Assembly: GCA_013396755.1 (NCBI GenBank)
Contig: VWZF01003642.1
Span: 34,444 to 98,443, forward strand
DNA length: 64,000 nt
Direction: 5' to 3'
Origin: Sclerurus mexicanus
Taxonomy: Eukaryota > Chordata > Aves > Passeriformes > Furnariidae
In this document: positions 36,701 through 44,165 of the stretch, piece by piece
How positions within the stretch are numbered: position 1 is the stretch's first letter
How the letters are laid out: the number at the start of each line of letters is the position of its first letter
Program-made: the position numbers and the translations under genes
Notes under the pieces: generated by a model
The model's input: the letters and a program-made list of their open reading frames with translations, nothing else
What the model was told of the DNA's origin: nothing
The model's database searches: none

Positions 36701-38339
36701 AGGTGAAATGAAACATTTTTTAGGAAAAATGCTTGGTAGCTTCTATTTCCATTCTTATTCTAATACAATTGCTCTTAAAATATGTTAAGGTACATAGCTT
36801 TATATCACTATCAAATATAAAGCAAGGCATTAAATGCAACAGCTGTGTCCCATATATATTTGTAGTTTGTATCACTCCCCTAAACTTACAGAAAAACATA
36901 AAATGCAATCAATAAATAATCAAAAATCCTTACCGCTTTGTACCCCGTATCTGTTTTGCATGCTTTTCTCCCTGAAAACATTAGGATTCCTTGCCAGGAT
37001 AGCCTGCAGCAAGACTGGTATATCTCCCTCTGGATCATCACTGCCAAGGTTATCTTTCAACTCTCTGGAATTGTGGAAGTAAGCAAATAAAGAGGCAAAT
37101 GCATTTTCAAATTATAAGAAACTATGAGTCAAGTAAAAAAAAACAAAACCAAAAAAACCAAAAAAACAAAACCAAAACCAAAATGAAAGAAGACAATTTA
37201 CTGTTAAAATATAGGAAAAATCAAGTCTGCAAAGCACTGCTTCCTGCCTTTATTTTTTCTTCCTCTCTTCTTTAAGGAATAGCAGAAGAAATATTCCTAT
37301 GAGTCCTCATGGTTAATTTCTGCTACTAAGCACTTGCATATATATGGCTGTCAGTTTCAGACTAGAATAAGAAATTTATTATGTCCACTTTTATACCATG
37401 ATCTTCTTCATAAAAGAACACTTTGGCACAAAAGCAAGAATGTATTACTTTAGAAGTGAAAGTAAACATATGCGCGAATGTATAACATTCAGGTTTCAAC
37501 CCAATGCTTTGAAAATCCTTTATTTTGAAAAGGGAAATTGGCATATCTTTGAGATCACAGGATTCCCTCTGAACCATAAAAAAATATGTAACGGATTTTC
37601 CATAAGTGCATCTGTGCTTTCAATTTGTTTGCTTTGAGGACTTTTAAAAGATACTTTCATTTGATCAAAACAGTTGATTAGGACATGTAGAAAAAAGACA
37701 AGGTTGTCAACACAAAACAATTCAAAGGACACCAGAGAAAAATAAAAACAAAAAAATAACAAAAAGAGAATACATTAGCATACTGATGGCTCAATTCTTC
37801 AAATACCTGATCAGGTTCAATTCCTGATCATAACTGACACAGGTGTCAGAAAATTTTCTTTTGGATATGTAATTTGTCTATGTGCATTATTAACTGATGT
37901 TGAACACAAATTAGTATTGCACAATCAATACCATGAAGTCTGCACTCCTAACTATCCAGAAGGGAATAAGCAACAGATCCATAAAACAACCCCCAGAGTT
38001 ATGCGTAAGGGCTGTCGGACAGTTATTAATGTCTGACCGAAACATTTGGCTCTTGCACTGCAAGCCTGCAATGTTCTAATTTTCAGATTGTCACAAACAG
38101 GCTTCTCAATCCAGGTAATTTTGATTTCAAGGAATAAGGACTGTGGTCTGATGTAGAAGTTCAAAATACATACATGTGATCTGTTGACACCTGATTGAGA
38201 CTGTGGATAAGCTGCGAAACCAGATTTTCATCCCTGCAAGCCAGAAGGCAGTTCACCTCTTCAGCTATCCGTCCATTGAAAAGCAGACTTTTTGTTGTTG
38301 TAGCAGGTAAAGGTGATGGAAGAGGCAGCTGGTTCAAAA
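1741..38339 (-). CDS. NIPBL: NIPBL, cohesin loader subunit (partial gene, exons 3-10)
   Basis: This gene span runs right to left and is joined from eight exons listed separately. NIPBL binds MAU2 to form the nuclear complex that loads cohesin on chromatin and stimulates its loop-extruding ATPase; human haploinsufficiency causes Cornelia de Lange syndrome (family knowledge). In the sequence, every exon translates to recognisable NIPBL peptide, each boundary has an AG acceptor and GT donor, and phases chain without a break. Exon lengths of 166, 100, 152 and 161 bp equal those I recall for human exons 3, 5, 6 and 7; exons 4, 8 and 9 differ by whole codons. The initiator exon is right of the window and exon 11 onward is left of base 1. 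Coding length here is 3402 bp as assembled, or 2976 bp once the artefactual 426 bp in exon 10 is removed. Gene identity is very secure. Confidence 0.97.
1850..1864 (-). other. NIPBL: HP1 chromoshadow-binding pentapeptide PxVxL
   Basis: These 15 bases encode Pro-Val-Val-Val-Leu within AKPVVVLQKLS. PxVxL is the known consensus for binding the HP1 chromoshadow dimer, and this NIPBL site has been reported to bind HP1 in mammals. The motif is intact. Confidence 0.8.
1898..2322 (-). repeat. 425-bp exact repeat in NIPBL exon 10, copy A
   Basis: Bases 1898-2322 and 2324-2748 appear identical over 425 bp at an offset of 426, separated only by the single N at 2323. Copy A continues into the unique sequence coding for the end of the exon (GLVEDLNKGAKP). 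The pattern is what an assembler makes when two overlapping contig ends are abutted and not merged. Confidence 0.93.
2323..2323. other. Single-N contig join
   Basis: One ambiguous base exactly at the junction of the two 425-bp copies. It marks a scaffold join and not sequencing ambiguity inside unique sequence. Confidence 0.85.
2324..2748 (-). repeat. 425-bp exact repeat in NIPBL exon 10, copy B
   Basis: Second member of the pair. It joins on its right to the upstream part of the exon (RSSNKNEHDSKHG). Human NIPBL as recalled has this block once. Copy B plus the N is 142 codons, so an automatic gene model would not notice the error. Confidence 0.93.
3026..3124 (-). repeat. NIPBL: Coding minisatellite, 3 x 33 bp (PETPK units)
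   Basis: Three in-frame 33-bp units at 3092-3124, 3059-3091 and 3026-3058 (5' to 3' on the minus strand). The first two encode RPETPKQKSEG and the last the diverged RPETPKHRHDN. The units are very similar at DNA level. The human protein as I recall has about six PETPK units here, so copy number differs between lineages. Confidence 0.85.
10315..10354. repeat. 20-bp tandem duplication
   Basis: CTACACCTTCTTATAAGGAC is followed at a 20-base period by a second copy with one change near its end. It is a simple intronic slippage duplication. Confidence 0.8.
10459..10602 (-). mobile_element. tRNA-Ile-derived SINE with CR1-like tail (TguSINE1-like)
   Basis: On the minus strand the element opens with a tRNA-like head: an A-box-like TAGCTCATTTGG, the anticodon-region segment TGGTGCTAATAATGCC and a degenerate B box GGTTTGGTCC. 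These match the tRNA-Ile(AAT) layout. The 3' half ends in a CR1-type tail (TTCTGATTTGG... on the plus strand near 10478, then AGAATCACA at 10461). This head and tail combination is that of TguSINE1, mobilised by CR1 in songbirds. The copy is diverged and the B box has lost its canonical TTCGA, so it is unlikely to be transcribed. Confidence 0.75.
11260..11400. repeat. Possible ancient amniote interspersed repeat
   Basis: The stretch containing GGTTACTTACCCATAACAGT, followed by a TTTGAGAGTTTTGCTCC-like segment and CACTCTTGGGATGTGTG, resembles a high-copy repeat I recall from turtle and bird genomes (…TTACTTACC..TAAC..GTTCTTCGAGATGTGT…). The assignment is from memory only and the family name is not certain. 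Confidence 0.35.
12738..12748. repeat. 11-base G homopolymer at gap edge
   Basis: Eleven consecutive G lie 7 bases before a run of N. The flank is GC-rich against a strongly AT-rich intron, so the gap is probably a low-complexity GC-rich segment that sequencing failed to cross. Confidence 0.85.
12756..12814. other. Assembly gap (59 N)
   Basis: Run of N in intron 9. Flanking bases on the two sides are not copies of each other, unlike the join in exon 10. True gap size unknown. Confidence 0.98.
15061..15087. repeat. CA microsatellite
   Basis: An interrupted (CA)n tract (CACAAACACACACGCACACA and on) in intron 9, about 1.1 kb from exon 9. Confidence 0.85.
16116..16187. repeat. TA-rich microsatellite and CA tract next to exon 9 donor
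   Basis: Two alternating TA runs (16116-16130 and 16144-16155) flank GGGGTTTATATGC, followed by a TATA-rich segment and a short CA tract ending about 10 bases inside intron 9. The two TA arms are self-complementary and could fold in the pre-mRNA just after the splice donor. Confidence 0.8.
16197..16829 (-). CDS. NIPBL: NIPBL exon 9 (basic, Gln-rich and charged-helix segment)
   Basis: A 633-bp exon with acceptor ...TTATTCTAG and donor GTAAAA after GATAAAG. It begins SRQPLIQQSQPPPYSSPRDV. Next comes a Lys-rich basic stretch (ERKQKKQKKMKLGKDEK, a likely nuclear-localisation or DNA-contact patch), a conserved KLTLRLSRVRSSDMD block, a Gln-rich region with runs such as VQTQQQVSQQ, and finally a strongly charged helix (ELDALAEIERIERESAIERE) that could form a coiled coil. 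Compared with the recalled human protein there are two extra residues (GAITSYDEV against GPIYDEV), matching 633 versus 627 bp. The open frame runs past the donor into intron 9 for only a few codons. A TA-rich microsatellite starts about 10 bases inside the intron. Confidence 0.97.
17279..17303. repeat. A-rich simple repeat
   Basis: Homopolymer A run with single C interruptions. No retroposon body is recognised directly upstream of it, so it is called simple sequence and not a retroposon tail. Confidence 0.7.
19165..19790 (+). mobile_element. CR1 LINE fragment (3' part)
   Basis: Plus-strand matches to CR1 in order: GGCTTGTATCAGAAA, TGGGCACTTGTGGC, CCAGTTGTGGGCCCCTCA, GAGGGAGCTGGGGGCGTTCA, GGAGAAGAGGAGGCTCAGG, GACCTGAGGAAGAATTTCTT, GGGCTGCCCAAGGGGATGG, and the 3' end GGTTGGACCTGGTGACCTTGGAGGTC with CATGATTCCATGA. 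It is the end of the RT-coding ORF2 plus the 3' UTR, truncated at its 5' end as most avian CR1 copies are. Small indels and stops interrupt the frame. It is a fossil copy in the opposite orientation to NIPBL. Confidence 0.93.
25381..25790 (-). mobile_element. CR1 LINE 3' fragment (old)
   Basis: Read on the minus strand this is a diverged CR1 3' end. Plus-strand landmarks are TGCTCAAAGCAGGGTTAGCT, TCTCTGGGCAACCTTTCCCA, CTGCTTGACAGTCATGATAG, AAAAAAGTTTTTCTTAGACC and TCCAGGCTGCATAAA. Right and left limits are approximate. Divergence is higher than in the 53.4-kb copy, suggesting an older insertion. Confidence 0.8.
26450..26543 (-). CDS. NIPBL: NIPBL exon 8
   Basis: A 94-bp exon with acceptor ...TCGCTTTAG and donor GTAGTC after CTTAAAG. 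It encodes DGDPSIRNAASFSLRSPQSV then CSPAGGDGTLK, and leaves one base for the first codon of exon 9. The human exon as I recall it is 97 bp, so one codon is missing, near the PSIRN / SSTMRN difference. It is the smallest coding exon here and is isolated by 3.9-kb and 9.6-kb introns; the donor (GTAGTC) is weaker than those of its neighbours. Confidence 0.94.
26544..30464 (-). other. NIPBL: NIPBL intron 7
   Basis: About 3.9 kb of AT-rich sequence between exons 7 and 8. A polypyrimidine stretch near 27800-27826 followed by CCCGCAG imitates a plus-strand splice acceptor, but no plausible exon follows. No repeat family recognised. Confidence 0.85.
30465..30625 (-). CDS. NIPBL: NIPBL exon 7
   Basis: A 161-bp exon with acceptor ...GTATTTCAG and donor GTATGT after GTGAT. 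It starts by completing an Ala codon, then SVSSPIVTAGMRNLHENKVS, and ends HRLSSD. The conserved core HHADN-SRHGSNEDYLQMVHR is nearly the human sequence. The exon ends on a codon boundary, so exon 8 begins in frame with Asp-Gly-Asp. Asp/Ser/His content suggests a flexible acidic linker. Confidence 0.95.
30626..31446 (-). other. NIPBL: NIPBL intron 6
   Basis: 821 bp, the shortest intron in the window. It has a clear donor GTAAGT and acceptor TTTCAG. Nothing else recognised. Confidence 0.9.
31447..31598 (-). CDS. NIPBL: NIPBL exon 6
   Basis: A 152-bp exon with acceptor ...TATTTTTAG and donor GTAAGT after CAGCAAG. It encodes RFVPPQTSSGNRFLAQQNSP and continues through a Pro/Ser/Tyr-rich segment that ends HPQMQQ, a close match to human NIPBL residues about 153-203. 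Composition indicates a disordered region between the MAU2-binding arm and the basic middle region. The polypyrimidine tract of its acceptor is modest, and a pentanucleotide microsatellite lies about 210 bp upstream of the acceptor in intron 5. Confidence 0.96.
31599..33305 (-). other. NIPBL: NIPBL intron 5
   Basis: About 1.7 kb. It carries the large pentanucleotide microsatellite at 31808-31976. The rest is unremarkable AT-rich sequence. Confidence 0.9.
31808..31976. repeat. Compound pentanucleotide microsatellite (GAATA/GGATA)n
   Basis: On the plus strand: 2 x GAATA, 8 x GGATA (31818-31857), 23 x GAATA (31858-31972), ending in GAAT. All units are perfect, 169 bp in all. In the NIPBL transcript it reads as TATTC/TATCC repeats, pyrimidine-rich, 210 bp upstream of the exon 6 acceptor. 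TTCTA-type repeats often grow from CR1 3' tails; only a weak hint of such a tail is visible beside it. In translation it yields meaningless repeated peptides on the minus strand. Confidence 0.97.
33306..33405 (-). CDS. NIPBL: NIPBL exon 5
   Basis: A 100-bp exon with acceptor ...TTTAATAG and donor GTAAT after CCAG. It begins with GG completing a Gly codon, then three Met codons, and encodes about 33 residues ending YQQTTISHSPSS. It is rich in Ser, Gln and Met, low in complexity and predicted to be disordered. It differs from the recalled human peptide mainly at SQFNIS (human SQYKLS) and MRG (human MHS). The length equals the human exon. Met codons here are internal, not starts. Confidence 0.95.
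33489..33520. repeat. Short tandem duplication
   Basis: GAGATTATAAACTTT occurs twice at a spacing of about 16 bases. Confidence 0.75.
33594..33625. repeat. 16-bp tandem duplication
   Basis: GATGTCTCTTTCACAT is present twice head to tail without mismatch. Confidence 0.85.
34095..34250 (+). mobile_element. CR1 LINE 3' tail fragment
   Basis: The 3' end GTCAGCCCTGAAGAGGTCAG, CAGCTGGATATGGAT, GGCAGGTCCCTTTCAACTTT and ATTCTATTCTATTCC matches a CR1-type terminus with its short TTCTA-like tail repeat. The left limit is uncertain because the body is diverged. Confidence 0.6.
35684..35714. other. Assembly gap (31 N)
   Basis: Run of N inside intron 4; flanks are not duplicated. Confidence 0.98.
36934..37064 (-). 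CDS. NIPBL: NIPBL exon 4
   Basis: A 131-bp exon with acceptor ...ATTCCAG and donor GTAAGG after the final G at 36934. It encodes ELKDNLGSDDPEGDIPVLLQ followed by a conserved segment ending REKSMQNRYGVQS. Relative to the human protein I recall (...NRYVQS), a Gly codon is inserted three codons before the end, which accounts exactly for 131 versus 128 bp. The acidic GSDDPEGD patch and the hydrophobic VLLQ helix are intact. Phases agree with exons 3 and 5. Confidence 0.96.
37065..38173 (-). other. NIPBL: NIPBL intron 3
   Basis: About 1.1 kb. It holds an A-rich (AAAACC)-like tract at 37135-37184 close to the exon 4 acceptor. Otherwise featureless. Confidence 0.88.
37135..37184. repeat. A/C-rich simple repeat
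   Basis: Irregular AAAACC/AAAAAAC units on the plus strand. In the NIPBL transcript this is a T/G-rich tract about 70-120 bases upstream of exon 4. Confidence 0.75.
38174..38339 (-). CDS. NIPBL: NIPBL exon 3 (MAU2-binding N-terminal region)
   Basis: A 166-bp exon. The acceptor ends ...AAAACAG just above 38339 and the donor GTATGT follows 38174. It enters with two bases completing a codon and leaves after AT, which exon 4 completes. It encodes about 55 residues, beginning LNQLPLPSPLPATTTKSLLF and ending SLNQVSTDHI, matching human residues about 22-77 almost without change. Compared with the human sequence I recall, NGR replaces NAR, DEN replaces DDN and LIH replaces LVH. This stretch follows the short first coding exon and belongs to the N-terminal arm of Scc2/NIPBL that threads through the MAU2/Scc4 TPR superhelix, which explains its strong conservation. 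Nothing is broken. Confidence 0.96.
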
Positions 38340-40314
38340 CTGTTTTCAGAACACAGGAAGAACTTCAGAATCATTTAATGAAACATGAACATACAAATAT
38401 AGACACCTTCTTACTCTCTCATGATTAAGAAAGAAAACCTGACAAGTAGATTTAAAACATGGGGAAGATTTCTGGATTTTTTTTTAATCATGAACACACA
38501 CACTCACATTCCCCCCACACAAAATCCCTACTCTATCCCCCCACAACCACATTCCCACTCACACAGTCATACTTGATTCTTTAAACATTTCAGAATATTA
38601 AGCTATTTAACACTTTATAGCAGCTTTCTCCTGGAGCCAAAAGCATTGGTAAAGAAAGGAAATGCAAAATTCTGGTAGCTCTATGTAGTGCTTTAAGTGC
38701 ATTAATCATATACTTTCAGTTTTCTGCTCTGATCTTAGTATTTAATTAGTGTTCCCACTTTATAAGGTCAGGGAAAATAAAGAAGAACCCAACAAAACAA
38801 CCCATGAAAAAACCACACAACCCAACAACCAATAAAAATCACTAACTAAATTCTCAGTTTATTCTTCTCTTGTAGTATTTATTCCTGTGTTAGTTATCTT
38901 CCCAAGAAAGGGGAACCAACGTACTGTTGGTTGGTACGTTCACTGACGTGTCTATTCAGTCAGTAAACTTATTCACAAATCTCAGTAAAAAGATTCAGTG
39001 AAAACACTATTTCAATGAGACTGTAAGCACACTATACTTTAATAGGGCATTCTTAAACTTTCATATATAACAAGGAAGTGTACCATATAAGAAGCCTCAA
39101 CCAGACGATTGGTAGAGCTACACAGACCAGAGGAGGGTAAGCCAGGAGAGACCAAAAACCTAGCTATACAGAAAAGTCGCTTCCATGGGTCCAGGAAAAC
39201 AAGCTGACTCTAACTTCCCAGGCTGATCACATCTCTGAGATCGAGGTTCTAACTGAACCGCTAGAAATAACTTCAGAAAAAAAATACAAATACAAGTGTA
39301 TAATATATTGAAATAGCTAGCTTTCATTACTTGCGTAAGATTACCTTAAACATGACTGGAACTTGGAAAAATGAGCAAAATCAGCAAAACACACTGATTA
39401 AAACAGAGTAAATTTAGCTAGCTATCTAGCTAGCCTACTCTGCTCTCTCTACACGTCATGTTCTCCGTGTTTTTAGGGCAACTGGGCTTGTCCATTGCAG
39501 TTCAGTATTTAAAGAAACTCTTGCACCAGAGTCTGGCCAGTGACTTCTACCATTTAAATACCATTACCTGCAAATGCTTAATGCCAGAAAACTGCCCATA
39601 GCCAGGAACTTACTATTTGCGTGTTGATGGTCCATTATTACATATAATACAACACACAGATAAACATCTAAATACATAAGCAGCATCTTACACTTTACTT
39701 CAGAACACCAGAAGGACATGGAGTGGGATTTTTCCTCCAATACATCTGTCTTTTTTACTGTAGGCAATTAAAATCAATTGCTGGGTATATAGTTTCAGTG
39801 CATCTTGAAAAGTCTCCAATTTTCAACAGTATAACAATAAAAATAACAGCTCAGGAGAAGCAACTTGGGTCACTGAGTCCAATTATCCTCAGACAGACAA
39901 CTGAGATATAAATTCTTTCTTATACTTTATATACTTGATATAAACAAGATGCATTTTTGTCCCAGCTGCTCTTAGTAACGGTTGTTAATTACTACAGTAA
40001 GTAATAAATCTCCTCTTTTTTTCACCAGAAATTTATTTTTGGTCACATTATAACCACTTGGGTTTATGTCAGTATCAGCTGTTAATTAAACAGTTCTTTT
40101 CCTTTCCTTGCATTTTGTCTTCCTGATGTATTTGAAATCAGCACGCACACTTCACATGCCCCTTTGGTAGGCTGAACAGCTAAGAAGGAAGATTCGCAGG
40201 CGCAGCTGCTCAAGTTCTACTCTAGCAGCCATTCTTTGCACCTATTAACTAAAGCTACTTTTTTTATACCTTGTTCAAAACTAAGGAACTACGTTTCAAG
40301 TATATTCAGCATAT

Positions 40315-40315
40315 N
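40315..40315. other. Single-N join
   Basis: One N in intron 2. Unlike position 2323, the flanks are not repeated, so this join or ambiguity did not create a duplication. Confidence 0.8.
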
Positions 40316-42259
40316 AACAAAATTAAATCTCTCAGTTTACCTTTTTAGAGTCTTATGTTCATTAACGAAAATGAAACAGACAATACTACCCTTAGGTGCA
40401 TACTACATAAATTACTTCCGGAGTGGGTAGAACAGTGTAGATTTTAAATAACAAGAGGCATTCAGCAACCAAAAGGCAAGTTTATTTCTGGTCTCAAAAA
40501 CAGAGCCCTTCACCCAAAAAAGATGCAAGATAAAGCAATTAAATTTTGGTCAGGTTATACAGCATGAACTCAAATCTTCTGTTAGTTCATACTGCAATGG
40601 ATAGCACTTAATGCGTAACCACTCTAAGTAATTAGCTGTTATATTCACTTAATAGATTCACAGAAGGAGGTATTTTCATAGAGATTACCAAGAACAAATG
40701 GAGTAATTTACAAATGCAAAAATCAAGGTGCAAATAAATTGACAAATACAAAATCTTAGTACATTATAGAAATAGAAGCTATTTCAAAATTGATCTGAAA
40801 ATATCTCTTTCATATATAACAGTCTGGTCAAAATATTACCAGAAATTCTATTAATCCCCCTGGAAAAACAAAAAAAAAGCTTAGCCACCTCTGAACTAGC
40901 TCATTTATTTTCTGTAAAACAGCACATTACATATTCAACTACAGAAAAAGGAATTTTTCACAGTCACTGTAGTTTTCACTAACTATAAAGATTCTAGCTG
41001 TAAGGAAGTCCACAGTGCTAAAAAAAATAATTGCAGGTCCAAAACATCCAAAACTTATCACACATTACAATCCCCCATCATATAATGAAATTAACACAAC
41101 TTTTCTGAAGACATTAAAGGAATTTGGTATATATGTGGTTACTGTAATGTAGACAGGCACCTGTATTAATGGTTCTGGAAACAGTAAAAGGAGTTTTTAC
41201 GTAAGTATTTCTCTTATCTCCTGAAATCATGATTTGCCTATGCTTACTTTACAAGACTACATTTTTGATAATTACCTATAAAATACATAGAAACCAAGAG
41301 ATCCTTGTCATTTTCTTAGTAACTTTAGCTCATTCTTCCTTATGCCACACCAATGGCAATATATGGGACATCACTGCTTACAAACACATACAGATTCCAA
41401 GGCAAGGGAACAAAATGTTATAAGTCTTTTTCCTGCTCGAAGTTGTCAAAAACCACTGAAATTAACTTTTCAAAGTGTCCCTATTGGCACAGAACTTATT
41501 TCTTTGAAAAAAACACCAACTCTGAGTTAAACATAACTGACAATGAGTTGACTTCCTTTACTGCACCTGCCACAGTCTCATTCACAAATAAATTACATAT
41601 TTTAAAGTTAAAAACACAGTATATTACAGATACAGAAATCTAGTAAATACAGAAATTGCTACAGATAGATATTCTGTGTGGGTTGCTGTATTAGGAGTTT
41701 TTTAATCCAGAAGAAAACATCCCTCAAAAACTCAGAGCAGTCTCAATACTCAGGGTTTTTTTAATCCAGAATGAACAGAAATACACACAGAATTTCAGTG
41801 GTTTCCTAGTTTCATAAATAAACAGTTCTTTGGAAAAAAAATAAAATACTGCAAAGGAGTCCCACAATAAATCTGCAACAGCAGAGCCATGGGAGCTAAC
41901 ACTTCTAGAATCTGAGTTTTCATTGAAAGGCTAGAAACCAAAGAACACCTTTCACACATTACTTGTATTTATCTTAAAAATATCATGTCTGATGATCTCT
42001 CTTGACTGAAACTGCATCAAAGCTAAGGCAACATCACTAGTCAGTGCTATCAGAAATTTGTATTTAGCACAGAAACAATGAAAAACATGAAAAAAAGTCT
42101 GTTTACTTTCCCTTCCTCAACATCTGGAAAAGCTCTGAACATAGAAGCTGTCACTCTTACCTGGTATTACTGCCACAATAAATAAATTAGACAGATATTT
42201 AATGGGAAAAATTACTCCAAAAGCAGATGCTTAAATCAGAAACCTTCTCCACAGACACA

Positions 42260-42690
42260 TGGTAAGAACCCTGAACTGGCAAAACCCAGATCTGAGAGTG
42301 GAGCAAGTGCAGTGACTCCGATGGTCAGGGGAAAAGTAAACTTTCTTTGTAAGAGGAGCGTAAAAGGGGTTGGTTTGTTTAGTTAACAAAATAAAGGCCA
42401 AGAAGGAATGTGGTTGCTCTCTCTAAGGTGGTCAAAGAAGGTTACAAAGGAAAAATTGAAGAGAACAACAATAAATGGGCATGTGAATACCAGCAAGAAG
42501 AAAACCAGAACTGAGCTTCGCACCATCAGAGCTGGTACCTTTTGGAAGAGCCTTCCATTAGGAGTAGTAGAGATAAGCAACACCATTACTTCAAAGATGG
42601 ATCAGAGAGATGTTACAGAAGGGACAGAATGTCGTTGCCTGCATCAGTTGAGAACTAAGCGTGGCAATTCAAGAAGTGCATCTCTGACAT
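42260..42690 (+). mobile_element. Ancient CR1/L3-like LINE 3' relic
   Basis: Plus-strand segments in order resemble an old CR1 lineage common to turtles and birds: GGTTGCTCTCTCTAAGGTGG, CACCATCAGAGCTGGTACCT, TTTGGAAGAGCCTTCCATTA, GGAGTAGTAGAGATAAGCAA and ACTTCAAAGATGGATCAGAG. It is the end of ORF2 and beginning of the 3' UTR, with frame long decayed. It is clearly more diverged than the other CR1 copies. Family recalled from memory; limits approximate. Confidence 0.6.
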
Positions 42691-44145
42691 TATGAAGTTT
42701 TTTTAAGCATGATGAAGTGAGTAAAGAGAAGAGAAAAAGAGAGACTGATGGGATTAAGTTATGGGATTAGTTTATAAAATAAACACAACATGAAGAAACC
42801 ACGCAGTAATATCTGGGTCCAACTACTACATCTGTTGTGCTGAAGGCAAAATTGCATCTGTTACAAACTGGCAGACAAGGTGGGATTCAATTTCAGAATT
42901 AGAGACTGAGAACCAATGAAACTAGAACTCAAACCTGATGCCACTAAGAGCTTCAATAAACTCATTCATTAAATGATTTTAAAATCTCAAGCATTAGGAA
43001 GGTAAAAAATCAACGGGTCAAGATGACATAAGTTGCTTCATATAAAACATCAGAAGAGCATGCAACACGTAACAGCTTGACAGACAAGTTTTGCTGAGTT
43101 CCCCCCACAAGTCCATTCCCCAGACGTTAGAAGAGTTAAAAGTACTACAGTGTAGAAGCTCAAAATTAGTGGAGAAGAATCAATGCCATCAGCATTTAAA
43201 ATTTCCTATTACTAGCTTTTTTCAGGAAATGTTACTAGTTGTGTAACAGTTTTACCCCTAACTGAAATAATGAAACTTAGTTATATTAGCTGAACTAAGG
43301 AAATCAAAGAACTGCACTGGAAAGCTTTTAAACACTGCATCAGACTGCAGTTTAGCAGTTCAAAGCAAGCAGGAGAAATATATATGAGGTCTGGTATATT
43401 CCATATATATGCATTTGTGCTCTAGTTTCTTTATAAGAAAGAACGGATACCATAACAGACACTTCAAGAAGGAAGGAACTACACTGTACAGACTAAGTGA
43501 TACAAAGAACCTCCCAGTGAAAAGAAAACAGTGTAAGGGCAGCACATCTTGAGAAGAATACATTAAAAAGTTAACATCATAATACACAATAATAAAGCAA
43601 AACCAAGCCAAGATATCACAGAAAGTAATACTAAAGAAGTTTATGCTATGGATAATAAGTGCTACTTGTGTATGTTATCTTCTTCCCTTTTTTTGTTTTT
43701 CCAATTATCTACATTCTCCTTTACTGGAAATTAATATTCCAAAGAAAATTCCTTTCAAAATGTTAAACCTGAAATATTGCAGGTTGTTCAGTTTTGGCAG
43801 TGTGCTTTGGGGGGCTTGGGGTTTTTTTTGAAGTAGAAATTAACTATGTGGTTGGTAAAACAATCCACAGTATGGAAAACACTGACTGATTTCAGAGGCA
43901 GAAGGTTAGGGCTCTGTCATGTGGATTGTCTCTATAACTCATCTCTATACATATTCTGCATATTTTACCACAGTATTGGATTAATGGCAGAGTAGAAAAC
44001 TAACAAAACAAAACAAACAAAAAATCTCTGCAGAGAGAACGGACAGGCGTCGGTAAAATTAAGGGAGGAAGAGAGAAAGTCATGAACAATTTAAGTAAAG
44101 AGACACCACAAGCAGAGAAAGGCAAAAAACCAAACAAACCCTACT

Positions 44146-44165
44146 GAACAAACAAACAAACAAAC
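44146..44165. repeat. (AAAC)n microsatellite
   Basis: Five tandem units of CAAA/AAAC in intron 2. Confidence 0.8.

Larger units (their letters stand above)
33406..36933 (-). other. NIPBL: NIPBL intron 4
   Basis: About 3.5 kb. It contains a CR1 3' end (about 34095-34250), two short tandem duplications (33489-33520 and 33594-33625) and an assembly gap (35684-35714). No gene seen. Confidence 0.85.

Noticed and set aside
38915..38940. Small inverted repeat AACGTAC ... GTACGTT
   Set aside because: Seven-base arms without flanking features; not evidence for a terminator, RNA gene or transposon end.
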